Source: JBKHYG01 sp046565595
GTDB lineage: Bacteria; Actinomycetota; AC-67
Reading direction: 5' to 3'
NCBI GenBank assembly: GCA_046565595.1
Contig: JBKHYG010000108.1
Coordinates: 1-22,874 of the forward strand
DNA: 22,874 bases
In this document: piece after piece, positions 1 to 6,711 of the stretch
Layout of the letters: each line of letters starts with the position of its first letter
How positions within the stretch are numbered: position 1 is the stretch's first letter
Made by a program: the position numbers and the translations under genes
Notes under the pieces: model-generated
Databases searched by the model: none
What the model was told of the DNA's origin: nothing
What the model saw: the letters and a program-made list of their open reading frames with translations, nothing else

Positions 1-1173
1 GGCAAGATGATCATCGTCGTCGACGACGCCGATCGAGAGAACGAGGGCGACTTCATCATGGCCGCCGAGAGGGTCACCCCCGAAGCGGTCAACTTCATGG
101 CGACGCATGGACGCGGATTGATCTGTATGCCGATGCTTGGCGATCGTCTGGAGGATCTGGATATCCCGCCGATGGTCCCCGAGCTCGCCGGGACCCACGA
201 GACCGCCTTCACGGTTTCGATCGATGTCGCCAACGGTGGGACCGGGATCAGCGCACACGATCGGGCTGCGACCATCGCCCGGATCTTGCATCCAGACGCC
301 AAGGCAGAGGACTTCCGTCGCCCCGGACATGTGTTCCCGCTCCGCGCTCAACCAGGCGGCGTGTTGCGGCGTGCCGGACACACCGAAGCCGCCGTGGATC
401 TAGCGCAGCTGGCAGGCATGTATCCCGCCGGTGTGATCTGCGAGATCATGAACGACGACGGAACCATGGCTCGGCTGCCCGAACTCGAGACCGTTGCGGA
501 ACGGTTCGACCTGAAGTTGATATCGATCGCCGATCTGATCGCCTACCGACGCCGGACCGAGACACTGGTGACACGCGAGATCGAGGCAACCGCATCTCTG
601 CCTACCGCTTACGGAACATTCCAGGCGATCGGCTACGAGGATCATGCCGGGCGTCATCACATCGCTCTGGTCGCCGGGGACCTCGGTGATGGGGAAGAGG
701 TCCTGACCCGGATGCACTCGGAGTGCCTGACCGGTGATGTGTTCGGATCCGGTCGGTGCGACTGCGGCTCGCAGCTCAACGCCGCGATGAAGCAGATCCA
801 ACAGCAGGGACGCGGTGTCATCGTGTACATCCGCGGCCATGAGGGCCGAGGTATCGGGTTGCTTCACAAGCTGAAGGCCTACCGCCTGCAAGAGTCGGGA
901 CGCGACACGGTCGAGGCGAACCTGGAACTCGGCTTCCCCGCCGATCCCCGTGACTATGGCGTCGGAGCGCAGATCCTGGTCGATCTCGGCATCAAGAGCA
1001 TGCGGTTGCTGACCAACAATCCCACCAAGCGAGCGGGGCTCGAAGGATACGGTCTGCGCATCTCCGAACGAGTGCCGCTGCAGGCGGACCTGACCGAACA
1101 GAACATCGCCTACCTGCGCACCAAGAAGGAGAAGCTCGGCCACGAGCTCGACATCGACGCGTCGGCGGAGTAG
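1..1173 (+). CDS. ribBA: Bifunctional 3,4-dihydroxy-2-butanone 4-phosphate synthase / GTP cyclohydrolase II (5' partial)
   Basis: This enzyme makes both riboflavin precursors in the cytosol: the RibB half converts ribulose 5-phosphate to dihydroxybutanone phosphate, and the RibA half opens GTP to the pyrimidine precursor. The frame is open from base 1 (GKMIIVVDD), so the start lies upstream and roughly 15 to 20 residues are missing; the ATG at base 7 is internal by comparison with the family. The RibB half, about residues 1-185, shows DRENEGD, HGRGLICMPM and RPGHVFPLRA. The RibA half, about 190-385, shows the zinc site SECLTGDVFGSGRCDC and the GHEGRGIGL loop typical of actinobacterial enzymes. 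The stop codon abuts the ATG of ribH, so the two are surely co-transcribed. Both halves look intact. Confidence 0.97.
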   Translation, partial: GKMIIVVDDADRENEGDFIMAAERVTPEAVNFMATHGRGLICMPMLGDRLEDLDIPPMVPELAGTHETAFTVSIDVANGGTGISAHDRAATIARILHPDAKAEDFRRPGHVFPLRAQPGGVLRRAGHTEAAVDLAQLAGMYPAGVICEIMNDDGTMARLPELETVAERFDLKLISIADLIAYRRRTETLVTREIEATASLPTAYGTFQAIGYEDHAGRHHIALVAGDLGDGEEVLTRMHSECLTGDVFGSGRCDCGSQLNAAMKQIQQQGRGVIVYIRGHEGRGIGLLHKLKAYRLQESGRDTVEANLELGFPADPRDYGVGAQILVDLGIKSMRLLTNNPTKRAGLEGYGLRISERVPLQADLTEQNIAYLRTKKEKLGHELDIDASAE

Positions 1174-1641
1174 ATGCCTGGTTCAGCGCCACCCCCACCA
1201 GAGCTCGACGCACGCGATCTGAAGATCGCGGTCTGTGCCAGTCGCTTCAACCCAGAGATAACCGGCGCACTCACCCTCGGCGCGATCGAAGCGATCGAGA
1301 AGGCCAAGGGAACGGTGCAAGGGCCACACTTCGTAGCGGGAGCCTTCGAACTTCCCGTCATCGCCGCGGCGCTCATCGAATCCGGGGCCGACGCGGTCGT
1401 AGCGATCGGGTGCGTGATCCGAGGCGAGACACCACACTTCGATCTGATCGCTGGCGAGAGCGCACGCGGCCTCATGCAGGTCATGCTCGACACCGGTGTT
1501 CCGATCGGGAACGGCATCATCACCACTGAGGACAGAGACCAAGCCGAGGCCCGAGCCGGGGGAGAGCTTGGGAACAAGGGCGCCGAGGCGGCCGAGGCAG
1601 CCATCGAGGCATGCATGCTCTTGCGCGGTCTCGGTATCTGA
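1174..1641 (+). CDS. ribH: 6,7-dimethyl-8-ribityllumazine synthase
   Basis: Lumazine synthase condenses dihydroxybutanone phosphate with the RibA-derived pyrimidine, the penultimate riboflavin step, normally as a 60-mer or pentamer shell in the cytosol. The protein is 155 residues, the usual length. Visible family motifs are RFNPEITGAL near the N-terminus, GAFELPV (substrate binding), GCVIRGETPHFD with the catalytic histidine, and NKGAEAAEAA near the C-terminus. The ATG follows the ribBA stop directly, with GGAG four bases upstream of it inside the end of ribBA. The next riboflavin gene, ribE or ribD, is not in the window; hisG follows after 37 bases. Confidence 0.97.
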   Translation: MPGSAPPPPELDARDLKIAVCASRFNPEITGALTLGAIEAIEKAKGTVQGPHFVAGAFELPVIAAALIESGADAVVAIGCVIRGETPHFDLIAGESARGLMQVMLDTGVPIGNGIITTEDRDQAEARAGGELGNKGAEAAEAAIEACMLLRGLGI

Positions 1642-1664
1642 ATACGACCACCACCCACGGAAGG

Positions 1665-1670
1665 TACGCT
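1665..1670 (+). promoter_or_regulatory. Possible -10 element for hisG (TACGCT)
   Basis: TACGCT fits the TANNNT pattern of actinobacterial housekeeping -10 boxes and ends 8 bases before the hisG ATG, so a transcript starting there would be almost leaderless. No convincing -35 box is visible. The only Shine-Dalgarno-like string, GGAAGG at 1659-1664, lies 14 bases from the ATG, which is too far to be a good ribosome binding site. It is weak evidence on its own; the same arrangement recurs before argC, polX and tyrS. Confidence 0.35.
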
Positions 1671-1678
1671 TCGCACCG

Positions 1679-2554
1679 ATGTTGCGCTTAGTCATCCCGA
1701 AGGGCTCCCTAGAGCCGATGACGCTGTCGTTGCTGTCCGACGCGGACCTTCCGCTGAGGCGGAGCAGCGACCGCGACTACCACGGCACGATCGCGGACCC
1801 GCGCATCGAGCGCGTCTCGATCCTGCGTCCCCAAGAGATCCCTACCTATGTCGCTGAGGGGCGCTTCGATGTCGGCATCACCGGTCTGGATTGGGTGCAC
1901 GAGACGGGCGCGAAGGTCGAGATCATCTCGGGGCTCTCACTGAGCGGCCGTGCCGGAGGGACCGCTCGCATCGTCCTCGCGGTTCCCAACGACTCGAAGA
2001 TCTCCTCGGCCAAGGATGTGCCGGATGGTTTCAGGATCTCGACCGAATATCCGGAGACCACACGCAAGGCGTTCACCGAACTCGGCACCGATGTGAACAT
2101 CTTCCTAAGTTACGGAGCTACCGAAGCAAAGGTGCCCGAGATCGTCGATGGTGTCGTAGAGGTGACCGAGAGCGGATCGACGCTTCGACGCGCTGGACTG
2201 AAGATCGTCGAGACCTTCCTCGAGAGCGAGACCGTGCTGATCGCGAGCCCACAGGCAGCTGCCGACGAAGAGAAGATGCGGGCCATCGGCGACATCCGGC
2301 TGCTGCTGGAAGGTGTCATCCAGGCCCGAGGACGCGTCCTGGTGAAGCTGAATGTGCCCGCCTCCGCCCTCGAGTCTGTCCTCGAGGTCCTGCCGTCGAT
2401 GAAGGCGCCGACCATCAGCCAGCTCGCACACTCGGAGGACTACGCGATCGAGACCGTCGTCGAGAGGTCCCAGATCAACACCCTCATCCCTTCGCTGAAG
2501 GAGCGGGGCGCCACCGACATCGTCGAGTTGCCGATCAGCAAGATCGTCCCCTAG
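1679..2554 (+). CDS. hisG: ATP phosphoribosyltransferase, long (HisG-L) form
   Basis: This enzyme catalyses the first, feedback-regulated step of histidine synthesis, joining ATP and PRPP. The start is placed at ATG 1679 (MLRLVIPKGSLEP), because the family begins right before this IPKGSL motif; the frame is open further upstream into ribH but that part has no family similarity. The product is 291 residues, which is the long form. DVGITGLDWV and the PRPP-binding region around VEVTESGSTLRRAGL are visible. The C-terminal domain, about residues 210-291 (VLVKLNVPASALESV onward), is the histidine-sensing regulatory domain, so no HisZ partner is expected. In many actinobacteria hisE sits beside hisG; it is absent here. 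Confidence 0.96.
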   Translation: MLRLVIPKGSLEPMTLSLLSDADLPLRRSSDRDYHGTIADPRIERVSILRPQEIPTYVAEGRFDVGITGLDWVHETGAKVEIISGLSLSGRAGGTARIVLAVPNDSKISSAKDVPDGFRISTEYPETTRKAFTELGTDVNIFLSYGATEAKVPEIVDGVVEVTESGSTLRRAGLKIVETFLESETVLIASPQAAADEEKMRAIGDIRLLLEGVIQARGRVLVKLNVPASALESVLEVLPSMKAPTISQLAHSEDYAIETVVERSQINTLIPSLKERGATDIVELPISKIVP

Positions 2555-2597
2555 ACCGGCGCCGCGCGAACACTGCCGAACGAGCCCCGAGGGGGCG

Positions 2598-2626
2598 TGG
2601 ACCCGGCATGGATGACCGGGTATCAT
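2598..2626 (+). promoter_or_regulatory. Predicted promoter of the infC operon
   Basis: A -35-like TGGACC (2598-2603) and a -10 TATCAT (2621-2626) are separated by exactly 17 bases, within the otherwise gene-free 219-base gap after hisG. Transcription would start near 2633 and give a leader of about 140 bases before the infC start. A five-pair hairpin GCCCC/GGGGC at 2584-2596 lies just upstream but lacks a T-tract, so it is not a clear terminator for hisG. Confidence 0.55.
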
Positions 2627-2703
2627 GGCCGCCGTCCGCCCAACGGTGGACCGCGAAGCAGGAGCCAGACTCCTCACCGGCAAGGCTCGCCGAACCGGTT
2701 GGT

Positions 2704-2762
2704 GACGGGAGACATCCCGTCGGGCTAGCCCTCAGGGCGCCCTGCTCGCGTCGTCGAGCAGG
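2704..2762 (+). promoter_or_regulatory. Structured infC leader: two perfect hairpins, the second reaching the Shine-Dalgarno
   Basis: Two perfect inverted repeats are visible. The first is GACGGGA (2704-2710) pairing with TCCCGTC (2715-2721) over a 4-base loop. The second is CCTGCTCG (2741-2748) pairing with CGAGCAGG (2755-2762) over a 6-base loop. The last three bases of the second stem are the first three of the infC Shine-Dalgarno AGGAGGT (2760-2766), so the hairpin would partly mask it. Between them GGGCTAGCCC (2722-2731) and CAGGGCGCCCTG (2734-2743... overlapping the second stem) are also self-complementary and could compete with it. Ribosomal-protein operons of this kind are often controlled in the leader by L20 or another product; that role here is inference. 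Confidence 0.5.
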
Positions 2763-2773
2763 AGGTACGCCCC

Positions 2774-3352
2774 ATCGCCCAAGAGCCACGCATCAACGAC
2801 CGGATCCGCGCAGCGCAGGTCCGACTAGTAGGCCCCGACGGAAGCCAGATCGGTGTTCTCAAACTCACCGACGCCCGCCGGATCGCCGACGAACTCGACC
2901 TCGACCTCGTAGAGGTAGCCCCCGAAGCCCGTCCGCCCGTGTGCCGCTTGCTTGATTACGGCAAGTTCAAATACGAGCAGGGCCAGAAGGAGCGGGAGAC
3001 ACGCCGCCGCGCAGCCGCCAATGTCCTGAAAGAGATGAAGATGCGGCCCAAGATCGACCCTCATGATTATGGGACGAAGAAGGGGCACATCATCCGTTTC
3101 CTGAACGGTGGCCACAAGGTCAAGGTCACCATCATGTTCCGAGGCCGCGAGATGGCTCACACGGACCGGGGAAGGGATGTCCTCTCGAGGCTGGCTGTCG
3201 ATCTGAAGGACATCGCCAAGGTCGATCAGATGCCGTCGTTAGATGGCAGGAACATGACCATGGTGCTGTCGCCGTTGAAGCGGAAGCCCGCGACGGGAAC
3301 CACCGAAGGTGCGGCCGACGGATCGGCCGACACGCCAGAACAGGAGGCATGA
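2774..3352 (+). CDS. infC: Translation initiation factor IF-3, AUC start codon
   Basis: IF-3 binds the 30S subunit, blocks premature 50S joining and checks start-codon pairing. The frame continues upstream of the first conventional start (GTG 2939) and encodes the whole N-terminal domain: RINDRIRAAQVRL, then PPVCRLLDYGKFKYEQ, so GTG 2939 cannot be the true start. Between the in-frame stop at 2726 and RIND there is no ATG, GTG or TTG. An ideal Shine-Dalgarno AGGAGGT (2760-2766) sits 7 bases before ATC 2774, giving a product of 192 residues, normal for IF-3. Rare AUU/AUC starts are known in infC and let IF-3 repress its own translation. The linker is followed by the C-terminal domain (KVKVTIMFRGREM) and an acidic tail. 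The gene ends 3 bases before rpmI. Confidence 0.95.
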   Translation: MAQEPRINDRIRAAQVRLVGPDGSQIGVLKLTDARRIADELDLDLVEVAPEARPPVCRLLDYGKFKYEQGQKERETRRRAAANVLKEMKMRPKIDPHDYGTKKGHIIRFLNGGHKVKVTIMFRGREMAHTDRGRDVLSRLAVDLKDIAKVDQMPSLDGRNMTMVLSPLKRKPATGTTEGAADGSADTPEQEA

Positions 3353-3355
3353 GAT

Positions 3356-3550
3356 ATGCCGAAACAGAAGACCCGCGCAGCCGCCGCCAAGCGGTTCAAA
3401 CTGACGGGCAGCGGCAAGCTGCGCAGGGAACAAGCCAACCGCAAACACATCCTCGAGAAGAAGTCGAGCAAGCGCAAGCGTCGGCTCGCGGGCACCGAGG
3501 AAGTAAGCAAGCGTGATGTGGCGCGTGTGCGTCGCATGCTCGAGGGGTGA
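3356..3550 (+). CDS. rpmI: 50S ribosomal protein L35
   Basis: This is the small, very basic 50S protein of 64 residues that belongs between infC and rplT. It starts MPKQKTRAAAAKRFKLTGSG, the family signature, and the rest is rich in lysine and arginine. The Shine-Dalgarno AGGAGGC at 3342-3348 lies inside the end of infC, so translation is probably coupled. rplT follows after 5 bases. Confidence 0.97.
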   Translation: MPKQKTRAAAAKRFKLTGSGKLRREQANRKHILEKKSSKRKRRLAGTEEVSKRDVARVRRMLEG

Positions 3551-3555
3551 TCTAG

Positions 3556-3921
3556 ATGGCCAGAGTCAAGCGCTCCGTCACGAGCAAGAAGAAGCGCCGT
3601 GCGGTGATGCAGCACGCGAAGGGGTACCGCGGTGCGCGCGGAACCCGTTATCGCACAGCTAATGAACAGGTCCTGCATTCGCTGAGGTATGCCTACAACG
3701 ATCGGCGGCAACGCAAGGGTGAGTTCCGCCGCCTATGGGTGACGCGCATCAACGCCGCGTCGCGCGCGAACGGACTGCCGTACAACCGATTCATCCAAGG
3801 GTTGAAGCTCGCAGGGATCGAACTGGACCGCCGCGTGCTGAGCGACATGGCGATCAACGATGCCGCGGCCTTCACGGCCATCGTCGAGCAAGCCAAGCAG
3901 GCGCTGGCCGACGCGGAGTGA
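3556..3921 (+). CDS. rplT: 50S ribosomal protein L20
   Basis: L20 is an early assembly protein that binds 23S rRNA domain II and in several bacteria also represses its own operon by binding the leader mRNA. The 121-residue product shows MARVKRSVTSKKKRR, then HAKGYRGARGTRYRTANEQV and LWVTRINAASRANGLPYNRF, all typical. The Shine-Dalgarno GAGGGG lies at 3542-3547 at the end of rpmI. The stop TGA overlaps the GTG start of the next gene (GTGA at 3918-3921). Confidence 0.97.
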   Translation: MARVKRSVTSKKKRRAVMQHAKGYRGARGTRYRTANEQVLHSLRYAYNDRRQRKGEFRRLWVTRINAASRANGLPYNRFIQGLKLAGIELDRRVLSDMAINDAAAFTAIVEQAKQALADAE

Positions 3922-4643
3922 TCACGAGCGCGCGGAGCCCCAGAGCCCGCGCGCTCAAGCGTCTCGGTACCCCAGAGAACCGCGACCGGTCCGGCCTCGC
4001 GCTGGTCGAGGGACCTAACGCTCTGGCGTCGGCCTTGGAGGCTGGCGCGACGATCGACATCCTCGCGGTGACCCGGCGTGCCGAGACCAACAGGGCCGCC
4101 TTGCTGAAGCGAGCGGCGGCGATCGGGGCGACCCGGATCCGGGTCGCTGATGCAGTCATGGCTGCCATCTGCCGAACCGCGACGCCTCCCGCTCTGGTAG
4201 CGAGCGTGCGTGTGCCCGCGGATCGGCCGCAGCCCGACACCAGCGTCCTGATCCACGGCATGAATGACCCCGCCGGACTTGGAGCGGTCCTTCAGTTCTG
4301 CGCGGTCAACGGCTGGGGAGCGCAGATCGCGTCCGGTTCCGTCGATCCTTTCTCGCCCAAGGTCATACGGGCCTCGAACGCTGCGGCCTGGTGGATCCCG
4401 GTGGTCGGCGGGGTCGATCCTGTCGAGGCTGTGCAGCGGGCGAGATCCGAGGGCCGGAGGTCCGTAGCGATCGGTCCAGACGGCGATGAGCCGCCCGCGG
4501 TTAGACCTGAGCGGAGCCTGCTGGTGGTTGGCAGCGCCGCGACTAGGCTCGATGTAGATATGCGCTTCGCCGCACCCGCGACCGCCTTCCCGCTGGGGCC
4601 CTCCGTCTCGGCCATCCGGGCTCTGTCTGCATGGACGGCCTGA
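3918..4643 (+). CDS. SpoU/TrmH-family rRNA methyltransferase homologue with decayed catalytic motifs
   Basis: Position and N-terminal part identify this 241-residue protein as the 2'-O-ribose RNA methyltransferase that usually sits between rplT and pheS in actinobacteria. The GTG start overlaps the rplT stop by 4 bases. Residues 1-100 resemble the SpoU substrate-binding domain (RDRSGLALVEGPNALASAL; TATPPALVASVRVP). The SPOUT domain is recognisable through NDPAGLGAVLQ (116-126) and DPFSPKVIRAS (143-153). However, the conserved asparagine and arginine of motif 1 are Gly120 and Gln126, the GNEGxG loop of motif 2 reads GSAATRL (205-211), and the SLN of motif 3 is lost in PSVSAIRALS (228-237). It may bind RNA without methylating it, or be a diverged enzyme. 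It overlaps the next gene by 13 bases. Confidence 0.8.
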   Translation: MITSARSPRARALKRLGTPENRDRSGLALVEGPNALASALEAGATIDILAVTRRAETNRAALLKRAAAIGATRIRVADAVMAAICRTATPPALVASVRVPADRPQPDTSVLIHGMNDPAGLGAVLQFCAVNGWGAQIASGSVDPFSPKVIRASNAAAWWIPVVGGVDPVEAVQRARSEGRRSVAIGPDGDEPPAVRPERSLLVVGSAATRLDVDMRFAAPATAFPLGPSVSAIRALSAWTA

Positions 4644-5677
4644 TAGACCGGCTCCCGGTCGGCGTCGTAACGATCGGCGCTGACGGCAAGGTCGCCTCCT
4701 TCAACGCCAGGGCCGAGCGCCTGGTGGGGTGGTCCCGGGACGAAGCTATCGGTAAGCCATGGGGTGAGGTCCTCCGTCTGAGGGATGCGGCCGGACGCTT
4801 GGTCGCCGATCACACCGACCCCTTCGGTGAGACCAAGCCGCCCAGTTCTGGCACACCCGAACGCGAGTACATGTTGACGCGGAAGGATGGCAGCCAATCG
4901 TCGGTGGCGGTACGCACGAGCTTCGATTTCGACGAACAGGGCCTGCGCGAAGTGATCGTGGTGATCCGGGATGCGACGCCCGAACGCCGCCGCGAGCTGT
5001 CCGCCTATGACCTGATCGCGACGCTCGCCCATGACCTACGGTCGCCCCTGACCAGTATCAAAGGCTTCTCAGCGACCATGCGGCAGCGTTGGGACAAGCT
5101 CACCGACGAACAGAAGCTCCACATGCTCGTCACGATGGATCACGATTCGGAGCGCATGAACCGGCTCCTCGCGGATCTCTTGGCGTTCACGCGACTAGAG
5201 GCGAGGGGCTTGGAGCTCCGGCGGCAGCCGATCGATCTGGCCGAACTCGCTCGGGGCGTGGGCGAGACGGTTGGTCGCACGACCAAGACGCATCAGATCA
5301 AATTCGAACTGCCAGACCAGCCGCTCAGGCTGAACGCGGATCTTCCGAAACTCGACCAGGTCATCCAGAACCTGCTCGAGAACGCGATCAAGCACGGAGA
5401 GCCCGGTCCGATCACCCTGTCGGTCAGGGCCGAGGATGGAGAGGCTGTGATCCGTGTGGCGGATCCTGGGCCTGGCATCGATCCTAGGTTCCGGCCTTTC
5501 GTGTTCTCGAAGTTCTATCACCGCCGCACCCAGAGCAGATCGACCGGAACCGGGCTCGGGCTCTACATCTGTCGTGGCATCGTCGAAGCCCACGGTGGAG
5601 AGATCTCCATCGAGAGCAGCGACCGTTCCGGTACCGTGTTCGCGGTACACCTACCGTTGGATCCAGACCTCACATGA
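4631..5677 (+). CDS. Soluble PAS-domain sensor histidine kinase
   Basis: This 348-residue protein is a two-component sensor kinase without membrane segments, so it should sense a cytosolic cue. A PAS domain covers about residues 1-115 (DRLPVGVVTIGADGKVASFN onward), followed by a HisKA dimerisation domain with the H box LAHDLRSPLTSIKGF, phospho-acceptor His134. The HATPase_c domain shows the N box NLLENAIKH (Asn251), G1 DPGPGID (278-284) and G2 GTGLGL (306-311); all catalytic elements are present. ATG 4631 lies inside the end of the SpoU-like gene, and the stop overlaps the pheS ATG (ATGA, 5674-5677), so its translation is tied to pheS. No response regulator is adjacent; the nearest is at 13686. 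The signal is unknown. Confidence 0.93.
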   Translation: MDGLIDRLPVGVVTIGADGKVASFNARAERLVGWSRDEAIGKPWGEVLRLRDAAGRLVADHTDPFGETKPPSSGTPEREYMLTRKDGSQSSVAVRTSFDFDEQGLREVIVVIRDATPERRRELSAYDLIATLAHDLRSPLTSIKGFSATMRQRWDKLTDEQKLHMLVTMDHDSERMNRLLADLLAFTRLEARGLELRRQPIDLAELARGVGETVGRTTKTHQIKFELPDQPLRLNADLPKLDQVIQNLLENAIKHGEPGPITLSVRAEDGEAVIRVADPGPGIDPRFRPFVFSKFYHRRTQSRSTGTGLGLYICRGIVEAHGGEISIESSDRSGTVFAVHLPLDPDLT

Positions 5678-6711
5678 CCGACCTGATCTCGAAGATCGAA
5701 GAGATCCTCGAGGAGGGAACGGCCGCCATCACGGCCGCGACCAACCTCGAAGGATTGGATGCCGCACGGGTGAGAGTCCTTGGCCGGAAGGCGCCTCTGG
5801 CCGGGCTGAACCAGTCGATGGGAGCGCTCAAGCCCGACGAACGGCGCGAAGTAGGGAAGGCCTTGAACCAGGCTCGCGCCAGGCTCGAGTCACTCTTCGA
5901 AGAGAGGTCTGCGGACCTGGCAGCCAAGGCGGAGGCGGCGCAACTCGCGCGCGATGGGCTCGACCTGACCCTCCCTGGTCGCGGTAGACCAGCCGGACAT
6001 CCGCATCCGTTGCGTCTGATCGAGCAGCGGGTGGTGGACGCCTTCGTCGGGATGGGATACCGCGTCGCCGATGGTCCAGAGGTCGAAGACGATTGGCACA
6101 ACTTCCAGGCCCTCAACATGCCACCGGATCATCCTGCCAGGTCGATGCAGGACACCCTCTACCTGGAGGGCTTGGAACTGCTGCTACGCACCCATACCTC
6201 TCCGGTGCAGATCCGAGAGATGCAGCGATGCGAGCCCCCGTTGGCGATCGTCGTTCCCGGTCGCGTGTATCGGCGAGATCCCTTCGATGCAACTCACTCT
6301 CCGGCCTTCCATCAGATCGAAGGCCTGCTGATCGATCGTGGGGTGAACTTCGCTCATCTGCGCGGAACGCTCGACGCCTTCGTTCGCGAGGTCTTCGGCC
6401 CCACCCAGAAGGTGCGGCTGCGGCCCTCTTACTTCCCCTTCACCGAACCGAGCGCCGAGGTGGATGTGTTGTGCGTCCGCTGCGACGGAGAGGGCTGTCC
6501 GACCTGTGGCCGAACCGGCTGGCTCGAGATCATGGGCGCCGGGATGGTCCATCCCTCCGTCTTGAGCGCAGCGGGCCATGACCCAGATGCTGTCAGTGGA
6601 TTCGCCTTCGGGTTGGGTATCGAACGCATCGCGATGCTGGTCTACGAGGTTCACGACATCCGTTCTCTCTACGACGGCGATCAGCGGTTCCTGGCAGGGT
6701 TCCACGCATGA
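5674..6711 (+). CDS. pheS: Phenylalanyl-tRNA synthetase alpha subunit
   Basis: PheS carries the class II catalytic core of the alpha2-beta2 enzyme that charges tRNA-Phe. The product is 345 residues. The N-terminal 100 or so residues form the tRNA-binding coiled coil. The core has GPEVEDDWHNFQALNMPPDH, motif 2 in GRVYRRDPFDATHSPAFHQIEG (split here as residues about 196-217), and motif 3 GFAFGLGIERIAML (about 309-322). A Cys4 knuckle typical of many PheS proteins is present: Cys267, Cys270, Cys275, Cys278. ATGA overlaps link it to the kinase upstream and pheT downstream. Confidence 0.97.
   Translation: MTDLISKIEEILEEGTAAITAATNLEGLDAARVRVLGRKAPLAGLNQSMGALKPDERREVGKALNQARARLESLFEERSADLAAKAEAAQLARDGLDLTLPGRGRPAGHPHPLRLIEQRVVDAFVGMGYRVADGPEVEDDWHNFQALNMPPDHPARSMQDTLYLEGLELLLRTHTSPVQIREMQRCEPPLAIVVPGRVYRRDPFDATHSPAFHQIEGLLIDRGVNFAHLRGTLDAFVREVFGPTQKVRLRPSYFPFTEPSAEVDVLCVRCDGEGCPTCGRTGWLEIMGAGMVHPSVLSAAGHDPDAVSGFAFGLGIERIAMLVYEVHDIRSLYDGDQRFLAGFHA

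Noticed and set aside
1496..1678. Upstream extension of hisG into ribH
   Set aside because: The added 61 residues do not resemble HisG and overlap ribH in another frame.
2584..2596. GCCCC/GGGGC hairpin as a hisG terminator
   Set aside because: Only five pairs and no following T-tract.
1891..2955. 354-codon + strand frame through hisG and the infC leader
   Set aside because: Arginine- and proline-rich shadow frame; it crosses hisG, the predicted promoter and the start of infC, all supported by conserved motifs.
2939..3352. infC starting at GTG 2939
   Set aside because: It would remove the conserved IF-3 N-terminal domain and has no ribosome binding site; ATC 2774 explains the data better.
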